From Eubacteriales bacterium (GTDB lineage: Bacteria; Bacillota; Clostridia; Peptostreptococcales; Anaerovoracaceae), in contig JAQUYZ010000051.1 in NCBI GenBank assembly GCA_028691625.1, positions 1-8,685 on the forward strand: a DNA stretch of 8,685 nucleotides. Direction: 5' to 3'. Position 1 is the first letter of the stretch; every line of letters starts with the position of its first letter. Below the pieces are notes generated by a model. That model was given only the letters and a program-made list of their open reading frames with translations, searched no databases and was not told where the DNA came from. Shown piece by piece: positions 1 to 6,952 of the stretch. The position numbers were made by a program, and so were the translations under genes.

Positions 1-824
1 ATGCCCCGGCAATCCGGATCGCAAAACCGAGCGTATTCATTCCGGTTTTCCCCGGGACGAACTGTGAGTTAGACTCAAGGCGGGCATTTGAAAAAGCCGG
101 GGCAGAGGCGAAGATACAAATTTTACTAAATTTGAAACAGGCGGAACTGATTGAATCCCTAAACGAGATGGTCGAAAAGAGCAAAAACAGTCAGATCATC
201 ATGATTCCGGGTGGTTTCAGCGGAGGAGACGAGCCGGACGGCTCGGCGAAATTTATAACCGCGGTCTTTCGGAATCCGGCAGTGAGGGATGCAGTGGAAG
301 ATTTGCTGAAAAACAGGGACGGACTGATGCTGGGAATCTGCAACGGGTTCCAGGCACTCATCAAACTGGGACTTGTGCCATATGGCACCATAACCGAGCC
401 TGACAAAGCGAATCCGACTCTTACCTACAATCGAATCGGAAGACATACTTCCTGCCTGGTCAGGACCAGAATCGCGTCGGTGAAATCGCCGTGGCTTGCG
501 AACACAGAGGCAGGCGATATTCACACGATTCCCGTTTCCCATGGGGAGGGCAGATTCATTGCAACGGATGATGTCATCCGGAAGCTCATCGAAAACGGAC
601 AGATTGCTTCCCAGTATGTGGACCTTGAGGGAAAACCGAGCATGGATGCGGTGTACAACCCCAACGAATCCGTACTGGCGATCGAGGGCATTACCTCTCC
701 CGACGGAAGAGTGTTCGGCAAGATGGCACACTCCGAGCGAATCGGGAAATATCTGTATAAGAATGTTCCGGGAAACAACGATCAGAAGATATTTGAAGCG
801 GGCGTCGCTTACTTTATTAAATAA
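1..824 (+). CDS. purL: PurL, FGAM synthase, C-terminal glutaminase domain (5' truncated by window edge)
   Basis: This is the last 273 residues of phosphoribosylformylglycinamidine synthase, which converts FGAR, ATP and glutamine to FGAM (step 4 of purine synthesis). The frame is open from base 3 with no stop, so the gene starts upstream; the TTG at 132 is internal. Only the class I glutaminase domain is visible. FPGTNCELD lies at visible residues 16-24, the oxyanion-side PGGFSGGDEPD follows, the nucleophile Cys is in GICNGFQ (codon 339-341, visible residue 113), HGEGRF is near residue 180, and MAHSER near 243-248 supplies the His/Glu pair. From family knowledge, a glutaminase fused to PurL marks the large single-chain form (about 1,200-1,300 residues) found in many Clostridia and Bacteroides, unlike the separate PurS/PurQ/PurL of Bacillus. 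The TAA stop at 822-824 is two bases before an inverted-repeat element. Identity is very secure; the synthetase domains cannot be judged. Confidence 0.96.
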   Translation, partial: APAIRIAKPSVFIPVFPGTNCELDSRRAFEKAGAEAKIQILLNLKQAELIESLNEMVEKSKNSQIIMIPGGFSGGDEPDGSAKFITAVFRNPAVRDAVEDLLKNRDGLMLGICNGFQALIKLGLVPYGTITEPDKANPTLTYNRIGRHTSCLVRTRIASVKSPWLANTEAGDIHTIPVSHGEGRFIATDDVIRKLIENGQIASQYVDLEGKPSMDAVYNPNESVLAIEGITSPDGRVFGKMAHSERIGKYLYKNVPGNNDQKIFEAGVAYFIK

Positions 825-826
825 AG

Positions 827-1066
827 GCGTCTTCCAGGGTGTTCTCCCGGAAACTGAAAAAGTATTTTCAACGTTCCGTGAACGGAACTCCTACGCAAGC
901 GAAGCTTGCTACGCTGTCCGTTTTGCCATTGCAGCTAAAGCTGCGGCAAAAAAGCACGAAAACCGCCTCCTTTAAGATGCTACGCATCAAAGTCGGTAAT
1001 CAGTTTCACGGTTTTCTTAGTAAACACTTTTTTCAGTAGGCTGCTAGAACACCCTCGGCGCGACGC
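827..1066. repeat. 240-base inverted-repeat element with nested hairpins between purL and purE
   Basis: Outer arms pair as GCGTC (827-831) with GACGC (1062-1066) and AGGGTGTTCT (836-845) with AGAACACCCT (1046-1055). Further in, ACTGAAAAAGT (853-863) pairs with 1026-1037 with one extra T. Inside are a GTTCCG/CGGAAC hairpin with a TGAA loop (873-888), GCAAGC-GAA-GCTTGC (895-909), a bulged stem of TTTTGCC/GGCAAAA with GCAGCT/AGCTGC (921-951), and GAAAACCG/CGGTTTTC (958-965 with 1009-1016) enclosing GATGC-TAC-GCATC (976-988). The pairs are read directly. So many nested palindromes closed by one terminal repeat look like either a small non-autonomous mobile element (MITE-like) or a structured RNA. 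No transposase, no clear target-site duplication and no second copy in the window settle which. It sits two bases after the purL stop. Confidence 0.7.
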
Positions 1067-1070
1067 AGCA

Positions 1071-1095
1071 ATAAAAAAGCCGGCTCGGCCGGCTT
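1071..1095 (-). terminator. Rho-independent terminator-like hairpin, minus-strand polarity, upstream of purE
   Basis: AAGCCGGC (1077-1084), loop TCG, GCCGGCTT (1088-1095) form a perfect 8-bp GC-rich stem. Six A's sit on the left (1073-1078), so the minus-strand transcript has the stem followed by a U-tract, the classic intrinsic terminator layout. On the + strand the bases after the stem are CGGAATAA with no T-tract, so it should not strongly stop purL-to-purE transcription. It may be half of a formerly bidirectional terminator, or simply a leader hairpin 10 bases before the purE ribosome binding site. No minus-strand gene to its right is seen that would need it. Confidence 0.45.
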
Positions 1096-1118
1096 CGGAA
1101 TAACAAGGGAGGATTTAT

Positions 1119-1595
1119 ATGAAAGTTGCAATTGTAATGGGAAGTAAATCGGATTATCCGGTTGTAGAAAGAGCAGAATCAATATTAAGGGAATTTGGAG
1201 TGGATTATGAAACGAGAATTATTTCAGCCCACAGAACCCCGAGAATCGCAGAAGATTTTGCTTCAAAGGCGGAAGGAATCGGGATCGAAGTGATCATTGC
1301 TGCGGCTGGGAAAGCGGCACACCTTGGAGGCGTGCTGGCGGCCTATACAGCGATGCCGATCATTGGACTTCCCATCAAATCCTCCACATTGGATGGTTTG
1401 GATTCGCTGCTTTCCATGGTGCAAATGCCCAAGGGAGTTCCCGTTGCCACGGTCGCCATTGACGGTGCGGAAAATGCCGCGCTGCTGGCTGTTCAGATTT
1501 TATCTGTGAAATATCCGGAACTCCGGGAGAAGATGAAGGGCTACAAAATGAAAATGGAAGAAGACATCAGGAAACAAGATCGGGAGCTTCAGTGA
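1119..1595 (+). CDS. purE: PurE, 5-(carboxyamino)imidazole ribonucleotide mutase (class I-like)
   Basis: This 158-residue cytosolic protein is the carboxylation enzyme of step 6, forming CAIR. The family fold is recognised from MGSKSD (residues 7-12), which binds the phosphate and carboxylate, SAHRTP (36-41) with the conserved His38, AGKAAHLGG near 63-71, and SLLSMVQMPKGVPVATVAI followed by AENAALL. Length is normal. Class I PurE proteins isomerise N5-CAIR made by PurK, while class II enzymes carboxylate AIR directly. The AAHL segment looks class I, but the residue after HL is Gly where E. coli has Pro, and no purK is in the window, so how the substrate is made here is open. The ATG at 1119 follows AGGGAGGA (1106-1113) at 5 bases. 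It is separated from purL by 294 bases of structured DNA and from purC by 106 bases, so it is less tightly coupled than the genes downstream. Confidence 0.96.
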   Translation: MKVAIVMGSKSDYPVVERAESILREFGVDYETRIISAHRTPRIAEDFASKAEGIGIEVIIAAAGKAAHLGGVLAAYTAMPIIGLPIKSSTLDGLDSLLSMVQMPKGVPVATVAIDGAENAALLAVQILSVKYPELREKMKGYKMKMEEDIRKQDRELQ

Positions 1596-1608
1596 TAGAA
1601 AATAATCT

Positions 1609-1683
1609 GCGGTTTTGGTATTATCCTCTTTCAGTTGCAGCAGGCAACGAAGAAAACGGAAGGGGATAATACGCCAAAACTGC
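1609..1683 (+). repeat. Long hairpin between purE and purC
   Basis: Bases 1609-1630 pair with 1660-1683 in about 22 base pairs, including two G-T wobbles and one 2-base bulge (1672-1673). The 29-base apical region contains GTTGC (1634-1638) and GCAAC (1644-1648) as a second small hairpin with loop AGCAG. The helix ends 3 bases before the purC ribosome binding site AAAGGAGG. There is no T-tract after it, so it does not look like a terminator on the + strand. It could be an RNA-processing or stability element that sets purE against purC levels, or a short palindromic insertion. The pairing is direct; the role is inference. Confidence 0.7.
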
Positions 1684-1686
1684 CTC

Positions 1687-1694
1687 AAAGGAGG
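1687..1694 (+). promoter_or_regulatory. Ribosome binding site that fixes the purC start
   Basis: AAAGGAGG is a near-perfect Shine-Dalgarno sequence 7 bases before the ATG at 1702. It decides against the longer in-frame start at 1615, which would add 29 residues encoded mostly by the hairpin DNA. Confidence 0.9.
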
Positions 1695-1701
1695 AAAAGA
1701 A

Positions 1702-2406
1702 ATGGAAAAATTAGAAATGTTATATGAGGGAAAGGCGAAGAAAGTGTTTCGGACCGATGACCCGAAGTTATATATCGTGGATTATAAGGATGACGCGACC
1801 GCATTCAACGGAGAAAAGAAAGGTACGATCGCAGACAAGGGTGTTGTGAACAATACCATGTCGGCCATTATCTTTGAGATGCTGGAAAAGAAGGGTATCC
1901 CGACCCATATGGTGAAGCTGCTCAGCGACAGAGAAACCCTGGTCAAGGCCGTTACGATCCTGCCCCTTGAAGTCATCATCCGAAATGTTGCGGCGGGTTC
2001 TTTTTCCAAACGATACGGGGTGGAAGAGGGCAGGCCTCTGGCAAAGACGGTGCTGGAATTTTCCTATAAAAACGACGCCTTGGGTGATCCGCTGATCAAT
2101 GACGACCACATTCTTGCATTGGAGCTGGCGACGGAAGAACAGCTTGTTACCGTTAAGAAGTATACCTATGCAGTCAATGCCGCACTGCAGGAATTTTTCC
2201 TGGATAAGGGGCTGAAGCTTATCGACTTTAAGATCGAATTCGGGCTTTGCGACGGCGAGATCATCCTTGCGGATGAGATTTCACCGGACACCTGTAGATT
2301 ATGGGATGTAAAAACAAATGAAAAGATGGATAAGGATAGATTCCGAAGAGATCTGGGGAATGTGGAATCGACCTATCAGGAAGTCCTTGCGAGAATCAAG
2401 AAATAA
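1702..2406 (+). CDS. purC: PurC, SAICAR synthetase
   Basis: This 234-residue phosphoribosylaminoimidazole-succinocarboxamide synthase joins CAIR and aspartate with ATP to give SAICAR (step 7). [10 protein letters not shown] (residues 7-16) is the N-terminal ATP-binding loop, [14 protein letters not shown] (87-100) is the first family signature, LIDFKIEFG (173-181) the second, and [14 protein letters not shown] (189-202) carries the metal and nucleotide-binding acidic residues. The length matches the short bacterial form (about 235-240 residues), with no fused PurE domain. The start at 1702 is chosen because AAAGGAGG lies 7 bases upstream and the protein then begins [14 protein letters not shown], the expected N terminus. 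It is followed by a 35-base gap to purF. Nothing is broken or missing. Confidence 0.97.
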   Translation: MEKLEMLYEGKAKKVFRTDDPKLYIVDYKDDATAFNGEKKGTIADKGVVNNTMSAIIFEMLEKKGIPTHMVKLLSDRETLVKAVTILPLEVIIRNVAAGSFSKRYGVEEGRPLAKTVLEFSYKNDALGDPLINDDHILALELATEEQLVTVKKYTYAVNAALQEFFLDKGLKLIDFKIEFGLCDGEIILADEISPDTCRLWDVKTNEKMDKDRFRRDLGNVESTYQEVLARIKK

Positions 2407-2441
2407 GAAAGATGTCCTTGGATTAGAGTAGGAGAAGGTAC

Positions 2442-3920
2442 ATGCAAAGGGAATTTGATATCAACACAGAACTTCGGGAATTGGAGGAAGATAAGGTTTT
2501 TGATGAATGCGGCGTGGTGGGTGTTTATGCACCGGGCAAAGCGGATATTGCGCGGGCGGTCTATTTTGGGCTCCATTCCCTGCAGCACAGAGGGCAGGAA
2601 AGCGCGGGGATCGCTTCCAACAAAGACGGAAAGATACAATATTATAAAGAGATGGGTCTTGTTCAGGAGGTCTTCAATGATGAAATCATTGGCAGGCTCC
2701 AGGGTGATATCGCCATCGGCCACGTCAGATATTCGACCTCCGGAGAAAGCCATGCGGTCAATGCAATGCCTCTTGTTGTTTATCACAAGGGAGGAAGTCT
2801 GGCCCTGGCCCATAACGGAAATCTGATTAATGCAGAATTGCTGAGAGAAGAGATGCAGGATCGCGGGGTAATCTTTCAGACCTCCATCGACTCGGAAGTG
2901 ATTGCGGCGCTGATTGCCCGGTTTATCAGGGAAAACACCATAGAAGAGGCCATTGTGAAGACGCTGGAATTGGTGAAAGGTGCTTACGCTCTGGTAATCA
3001 CCGGTGGAAACAAGCTAATCGGAGTCAGGGATCCAAAGGGAATCCGGCCGCTGTGTATCGGGAGAACGAAGGAGGGCTATGTGCTTTCCTCAGAAAGCTG
3101 TATCTTCCCTCTGCTCAGAGCGACCTTTGTCCGGGATGTAGAACCCGGTGAAATGGTAATCATTGAGGACTGTGAATTGAAATCTATGAAATACAGCAAA
3201 GGCGTGAAAAAAGCGATCTGTGCGTTTGAGTACGTCTATCTGGCAAGACCGGACAGCGAGATCGACGGCAGGAGTGTCTACATGGCGAGAAGTCAGGCGG
3301 GTAGAATGCTGGCAAAGGAACATCCTGTGGAAGCGGATATGGTGATTGCAGTTCCGGATTCCGGTACCGTCGCAGCCATCGGTTACGCGGAGGAATCGGG
3401 GATTCCTTACGGAGAAGGTCTGATCAAAAATAGGTATGTAGGAAGAACCTTTATCCAGCCGGATCAAAGAATGAGAGAATTGAGCGTTCGTTTGAAGCTG
3501 AACGTTTTGAAGGACAATATAAAAGGAAAGAGGGTCGTTATGGTTGACGACTCCATCGTCAGGGGGACGACAAGCGGTAAGATCGTTAAAATGCTCAAGG
3601 AGGCAGGCGCTGCCGAGGTGCATGTCAGAGTATGCTCCCCTCCGGTGATCCATCCCTGCCATTTCGGGATTGATACGCCGGATCCCGATAAGCTGGTTGC
3701 AGCCAACTATCGTATCGATGAAATCAGGAAAATGATCGATGCGGACAGCTTGGGTTATCTTAGCACGGAGGGCCTTTTGGAATCCATCGGGCTGGGTGGG
3801 GATCAAGTCTGTGCGGCTTGCTTTAACGGGGATTATCCGATGGAGCTGCCGGAGGTCGAATGGAAATCGAATGGTATGGAGAAAGAGAAGGAGGCATCGC
3901 GATCATGGATGAAAAATTGA
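2442..3920 (+). CDS. purF: PurF, glutamine PRPP amidotransferase (iron-sulfur type)
   Basis: PurF catalyses the committed step, PRPP plus glutamine to phosphoribosylamine. The 492-residue precursor has a 22-residue propeptide ending before Cys23 in DECGVVGV, the N-terminal nucleophile exposed by self-cleavage. The glutaminase half keeps Arg50 in HRGQES, Arg96 in HVRYSTSG, Asn125-Gly126 in HNGNL and Asp150. The phosphoribosyltransferase half has NRYVGRTFI (330-338) in the flexible loop and the PRPP motif [14 protein letters not shown] (365-378). Cys260, Cys406, Cys457 and Cys460 match in spacing the four ligands of the B. subtilis [4Fe-4S] cluster, so oxygen sensitivity is expected. The propeptide is longer than the 11 residues of B. 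subtilis. ATG 2442 has AGGAG at 2430-2434, 7 bases upstream. The 3' end overlaps purM by 16 bases. This appears to be the catalytically complete PurF of the locus; a paralog lies three genes on. Confidence 0.97.
   Translation: MQREFDINTELRELEEDKVFDECGVVGVYAPGKADIARAVYFGLHSLQHRGQESAGIASNKDGKIQYYKEMGLVQEVFNDEIIGRLQGDIAIGHVRYSTSGESHAVNAMPLVVYHKGGSLALAHNGNLINAELLREEMQDRGVIFQTSIDSEVIAALIARFIRENTIEEAIVKTLELVKGAYALVITGGNKLIGVRDPKGIRPLCIGRTKEGYVLSSESCIFPLLRATFVRDVEPGEMVIIEDCELKSMKYSKGVKKAICAFEYVYLARPDSEIDGRSVYMARSQAGRMLAKEHPVEADMVIAVPDSGTVAAIGYAEESGIPYGEGLIKNRYVGRTFIQPDQRMRELSVRLKLNVLKDNIKGKRVVMVDDSIVRGTTSGKIVKMLKEAGAAEVHVRVCSPPVIHPCHFGIDTPDPDKLVAANYRIDEIRKMIDADSLGYLSTEGLLESIGLGGDQVCAACFNGDYPMELPEVEWKSNGMEKEKEASRSWMKN
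3888..3894 (+). promoter_or_regulatory. Ribosome binding site for purM inside the end of purF
   Basis: AAGGAGG lies within purF coding sequence, 10 bases before the ATG at 3905. It supports that start over the in-frame ATG at 3860, which would add 15 residues unlike the PurM family N terminus. Confidence 0.85.
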
Positions 3921-4936
3921 CCTATAAAGAAGCGGGTGTGGATACAAAGGAAGGGGAAAAGGCGGTCCGGCTGATGAAGGAGCATGTAAAGAAGACCTTC
4001 AATGCCAATGTATTAACGGGGCTTGGCAGCTTTGGCAGCCTGTTCAGGCTGGATCTGGCCGGTATCAAAGAGCCTGTTTTGGTTGCAGGAACAGATGGAG
4101 TCGGCACAAAGCTAAAGATCGCATTTATGACGGATAAACATGATACCATCGGTCAGGATTGTGTTGCCATGTGTGTCAACGATATTCTGTGCCAGGGTGC
4201 GAAACCGCTTTTCTTTCTTGACTATATTGCAACCGGCAAGGTAAAAGCTGAAAAAGTGGCAGACATTGTCAAGGGTGTTGCGGATGGATGCGTCCTCGGG
4301 GAGTGTGCCCTTGTCGGGGGCGAAACGGCGGAAATGCCGGATTTCTATGCAGACGGAGAATATGATATGGCAGGTTTTGCCGTTGGTGTGGTGGATCAGT
4401 CGAAAATCATCGACGGCTCTAAGATAAAGAAGGGAGACGTCCTTGTAGGAATTCCTTCAAGCGGAATTCACAGCAACGGATATTCGCTTGTCCGGAAACT
4501 GTTTTTTGAAAAAATGAATCTGAAGGCTACCGATTATGTTGCATCACTGGGAAAGACCCTCGGGGAAGCGCTGATCACGCCGACGAAGATTTACACAAAG
4601 GCATGCAATGCAGTTCTGCCGAAGGTTCCAATCAACGGGATCGTCCATATCACAGGCGGAGGATTCTTCGAAAATATACCGAGGATCATTCCTGAGGGCC
4701 TGGGGGTCAGAATCGATGTGGGAAGCTGGCGCATCCTGCCAATTTTTGAGTATATGCAAAAGAGCGGAAATATCGACCGGAATGAAATGTTTGCAACCTT
4801 TAATATGGGCATCGGAATGATTATGGTCGTTGAGGAAGGGAACGCAGATACGGTTATGGAATTACTGAAGGAAGCGGGAGAGCAGCCGAGCAAGATCGGA
4901 ACCATCGTTCCCGGTGAAGGAGTCTGCTTATGTTAA
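3905..4936 (+). CDS. purM: PurM, AIR synthetase (FGAM cyclo-ligase)
   Basis: This 343-residue enzyme closes the imidazole ring, turning FGAM and ATP into AIR (step 5). Family motifs occur in order: YKEAGVD (residues 7-13), GTDGVGTK (62-69), [16 protein letters not shown] (92-107), [11 protein letters not shown] (138-148), [16 protein letters not shown] (182-197) and [13 protein letters not shown] (248-260), then FNMGIGM (299-305). PurM belongs to the same ATP-binding superfamily as the PurL synthetase domains. Length is typical of bacterial PurM (about 340-350). The start at ATG 3905 has a strong internal ribosome binding site, and the resulting 16-base overlap with purF implies translational coupling. 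The last codons overlap purN by 7 bases. No abnormal residues are seen in the motifs. Confidence 0.97.
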   Translation: MDEKLTYKEAGVDTKEGEKAVRLMKEHVKKTFNANVLTGLGSFGSLFRLDLAGIKEPVLVAGTDGVGTKLKIAFMTDKHDTIGQDCVAMCVNDILCQGAKPLFFLDYIATGKVKAEKVADIVKGVADGCVLGECALVGGETAEMPDFYADGEYDMAGFAVGVVDQSKIIDGSKIKKGDVLVGIPSSGIHSNGYSLVRKLFFEKMNLKATDYVASLGKTLGEALITPTKIYTKACNAVLPKVPINGIVHITGGGFFENIPRIIPEGLGVRIDVGSWRILPIFEYMQKSGNIDRNEMFATFNMGIGMIMVVEEGNADTVMELLKEAGEQPSKIGTIVPGEGVCLC

Positions 4937-5526
4937 GGATCTCAGTGCTGGTTTCCGGCGGAGGCACAAATCTGCAGGCCATCATTGACGGAATCGAAAG
5001 CGGGTCCATTCAGGGCGCAGAGCTCGTCCGGGTGATTTCAAGCAATCCGGAAGCATATTCTTTGGAAAGAGCGAGAAAACATCAGATTCCATCTGTAGTA
5101 ATCGGCAAAATGAATTATCCCGACAGGAGGGAACGGACAAAGGCCATCCTCTCGGCGCTGGAAGAAGCACAAACAGATCTTGTGATTTTGGCAGGGTACA
5201 TGAGTATTCTGGAGCCCGATTTGATCGAAGCCTACCGCGGCAGGATCATCAACATTCATCCTTCTCTGATTCCTCAATTCTGCGGAACAGGCTTTTATGG
5301 GAAACATGTCCATGAAGCGGTGCTTTCAGCCGGAGTATTGGAGTCAGGTGCAACGGTTCATTACGTGGATGAAGGAGTGGACACGGGTCCGATTATTATA
5401 CAGGAGAAGGTCTCTGTGCTGGAAGGAGATTCTCCGGAGGCGCTGGCAGCCAGAGTATTGGAGACAGAGCATAAAATATTGCAGGAGGCAGTTAAAATCG
5501 TGATTGCCTCAAAGCGACAGAGATAG
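4930..5526 (+). CDS. purN: PurN, GAR transformylase (10-formyl-THF dependent)
   Basis: This 198-residue phosphoribosylglycinamide formyltransferase moves a formyl group from 10-formyltetrahydrofolate to GAR (step 3). [13 protein letters not shown] (residues 6-18) is the phosphate-binding loop, LAGYMSIL (87-94) lines the folate site, and the catalytic trio is Asn108, His110 (in INIHPSLIP) and Asp151 (in DEGVDTGPI), with His144 also conserved. Length is close to the usual 190-210. The ATG at 4930 overlaps the purM stop by 7 bases, and AAGGAG at 4916-4921 serves as ribosome binding site, so translation is probably coupled to purM. It is 11 bases from the following PurF-like gene. Confidence 0.97.
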   Translation: MLRISVLVSGGGTNLQAIIDGIESGSIQGAELVRVISSNPEAYSLERARKHQIPSVVIGKMNYPDRRERTKAILSALEEAQTDLVILAGYMSILEPDLIEAYRGRIINIHPSLIPQFCGTGFYGKHVHEAVLSAGVLESGATVHYVDEGVDTGPIIIQEKVSVLEGDSPEALAARVLETEHKILQEAVKIVIASKRQR

Positions 5527-5537
5527 GGGGGCAGATC

Positions 5538-6947
5538 ATGGGCGGTATATTTGGAGTGGTGTCAAACAGCGATTGTGTCATGGATTTATTTTTTGGTACG
5601 GACTATCATTCTCATCTTGGAACAAAAAGAGGCGGCATGTGCGTATACGGACAGAATGGCTTCGAACGGTCGATACACGATATAGGAAATTCTCCGTTTC
5701 GTACAAAATTTGAAAAAGAAGTGGATGAAATGTCCGGCATCATGGGCATCGGCAGCATCAGCGACGGGGAACCCCAGCCTCTGACGGTATTCAGCAGAAT
5801 GGGCGATTATTCCATCGGAACCGTGGGCAGAATCAACAACAAGGAGCAGCTTGTAAAGGAACTGATTGGAAGCGGCTGCAATCAATTTATGTCCATGAGC
5901 GGCGGCGGTATCAACAACACGGAATTGGTTGCTGCTTTGATTTCAACAGAAAACGATTTTATCAAGGGCATCCGATATGCCCAGAATAAGATTGAAGGCT
6001 CCATCACGATTCTCCTGATGACGGCGGAGGGAATCTACGCGGCAAGAGATAAATTCGGCCGGACACCTTTGATCATCGGGAAAAAGAAAGGGAGCTACTG
6101 CGCAGCATCGGAATCCTTCTCCTTCCTCAATCTGGGATATAAAGCAGCCCGGGAGCTTGGACCGGCGGAAATTGTGTTCATTACACAGTCGGGATTCGGA
6201 ACCGTTGCAGAGCCGGAAGAAAAAATGCGGATTTGTACCTTTCTGTGGACCTATTTCGGTTACCCAACTTCCACCTATGAGGGCTGCAATGTAGAGGAGA
6301 TGCGATACCGCAGCGGTGCGAGCATTGCCCAAAACGATAAAGACATCAAGGTTGACTATGTTGCAGGCGTGCCCGACAGCGGCACTGCCCACGCATTGGG
6401 TTACGCGAACAAATCGGGGATTCCTTTTGCAAGGCCTTTGATCAAATACACACCGACCTGGCCGAGGAGCTTTATGCCTCAAAATCAGAAGGCGAGAGAT
6501 CTCATCGCCCGGATGAAGCTGGTTCCCGTCAATGAAATCATCAATGGGAAAAAGTTTGTCCTCATCGACGATTCGATCGTAAGAGGCACCCAGCTGACAG
6601 GCACGGTGAAATACCTGTACGAAAGCGGTGCGAAGGAGATCCATGTCCGACCTGCCTGTCCACCCCTCCTGTTCGGCTGTAAATACCTGAACTTTTCCAG
6701 ATCCGTCAGCGACATGGACTTGATTACGAGGAGAACCATTCATAAACTGGAAGGCGGACATGTCACAGCGGAAATTTTGCAGGAATATGTGGACAGCAAG
6801 AGTGAACGTCATGCAAACATGGTGGAGGACATCAGAAAACAATTGAATTTCACCAGTCTGAAATTTCATGAGCTTGAGGATACGTTAAAATCAGTGGGGC
6901 TTGATCGATCCAAGCTTTGCACCTATTGTTGGAATGGAAAGGAATAA
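5538..6947 (+). CDS. PurF-like PRPP amidotransferase paralog without glutaminase residues
   Basis: This 469-residue protein aligns along its whole length with PurF and would be annotated amidophosphoribosyltransferase by homology. The phosphoribosyltransferase half keeps the PRPP motif [14 protein letters not shown] (340-353), the [14 protein letters not shown] segment (277-290) and Cys233, Cys381, Cys461 and Cys464 at the positions of the four iron-sulfur ligands. The glutaminase half is altered: the protein starts MGGIFGVV with no propeptide, Gly2 sits where Cys1 should be, and by my alignment Arg50, Arg96, Asn125 and Asp150 of the neighbouring PurF become Leu27, Ser73, Val96 and Asn127. 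The frame is intact with a GGGGGG-type ribosome binding site (5526-5531), so it is not a decayed copy. It may use free ammonia, act as a partner or regulator of PurF, or perform another PRPP reaction; the sequence does not decide. It is 11 bases after purN and 5 before purH. A family-level call is secure, the function is not. Confidence 0.88.
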   Translation: MGGIFGVVSNSDCVMDLFFGTDYHSHLGTKRGGMCVYGQNGFERSIHDIGNSPFRTKFEKEVDEMSGIMGIGSISDGEPQPLTVFSRMGDYSIGTVGRINNKEQLVKELIGSGCNQFMSMSGGGINNTELVAALISTENDFIKGIRYAQNKIEGSITILLMTAEGIYAARDKFGRTPLIIGKKKGSYCAASESFSFLNLGYKAARELGPAEIVFITQSGFGTVAEPEEKMRICTFLWTYFGYPTSTYEGCNVEEMRYRSGASIAQNDKDIKVDYVAGVPDSGTAHALGYANKSGIPFARPLIKYTPTWPRSFMPQNQKARDLIARMKLVPVNEIINGKKFVLIDDSIVRGTQLTGTVKYLYESGAKEIHVRPACPPLLFGCKYLNFSRSVSDMDLITRRTIHKLEGGHVTAEILQEYVDSKSERHANMVEDIRKQLNFTSLKFHELEDTLKSVGLDRSKLCTYCWNGKE

Positions 6948-6952
6948 AGAAT

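Noticed and set aside
496..975. 159-codon + strand frame overlapping the purL end
   Set aside because: Most of it is a different frame of the PurL glutaminase domain and the rest runs through the hairpin element; no family features.
839..1039. 66-codon + strand frame in the purL-purE gap
   Set aside because: It reads across the palindromic stems, has no good ribosome binding site and shows no protein-like motif.
1071..1100. Terminator of purL on the + strand
   Set aside because: The stem is followed by CGGAATAA and not by a T-tract, so intrinsic termination in this direction is unlikely.
825..1118. Purine or other known riboswitch upstream of purE
   Set aside because: The region has many hairpins but not the three-helix guanine aptamer layout with its conserved loop and junction sequences; no known class could be matched by eye.
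5943..6869. 308-codon minus-strand open frame opposite the PurF-like gene
   Set aside because: Antisense shadow of a well-supported gene; no family motifs were seen.
5538..6947. PurF-like gene as a pseudogene
   Set aside because: The frame is uninterrupted, full length, has a ribosome binding site, tight spacing to neighbours and conserved PRPP and cysteine motifs.
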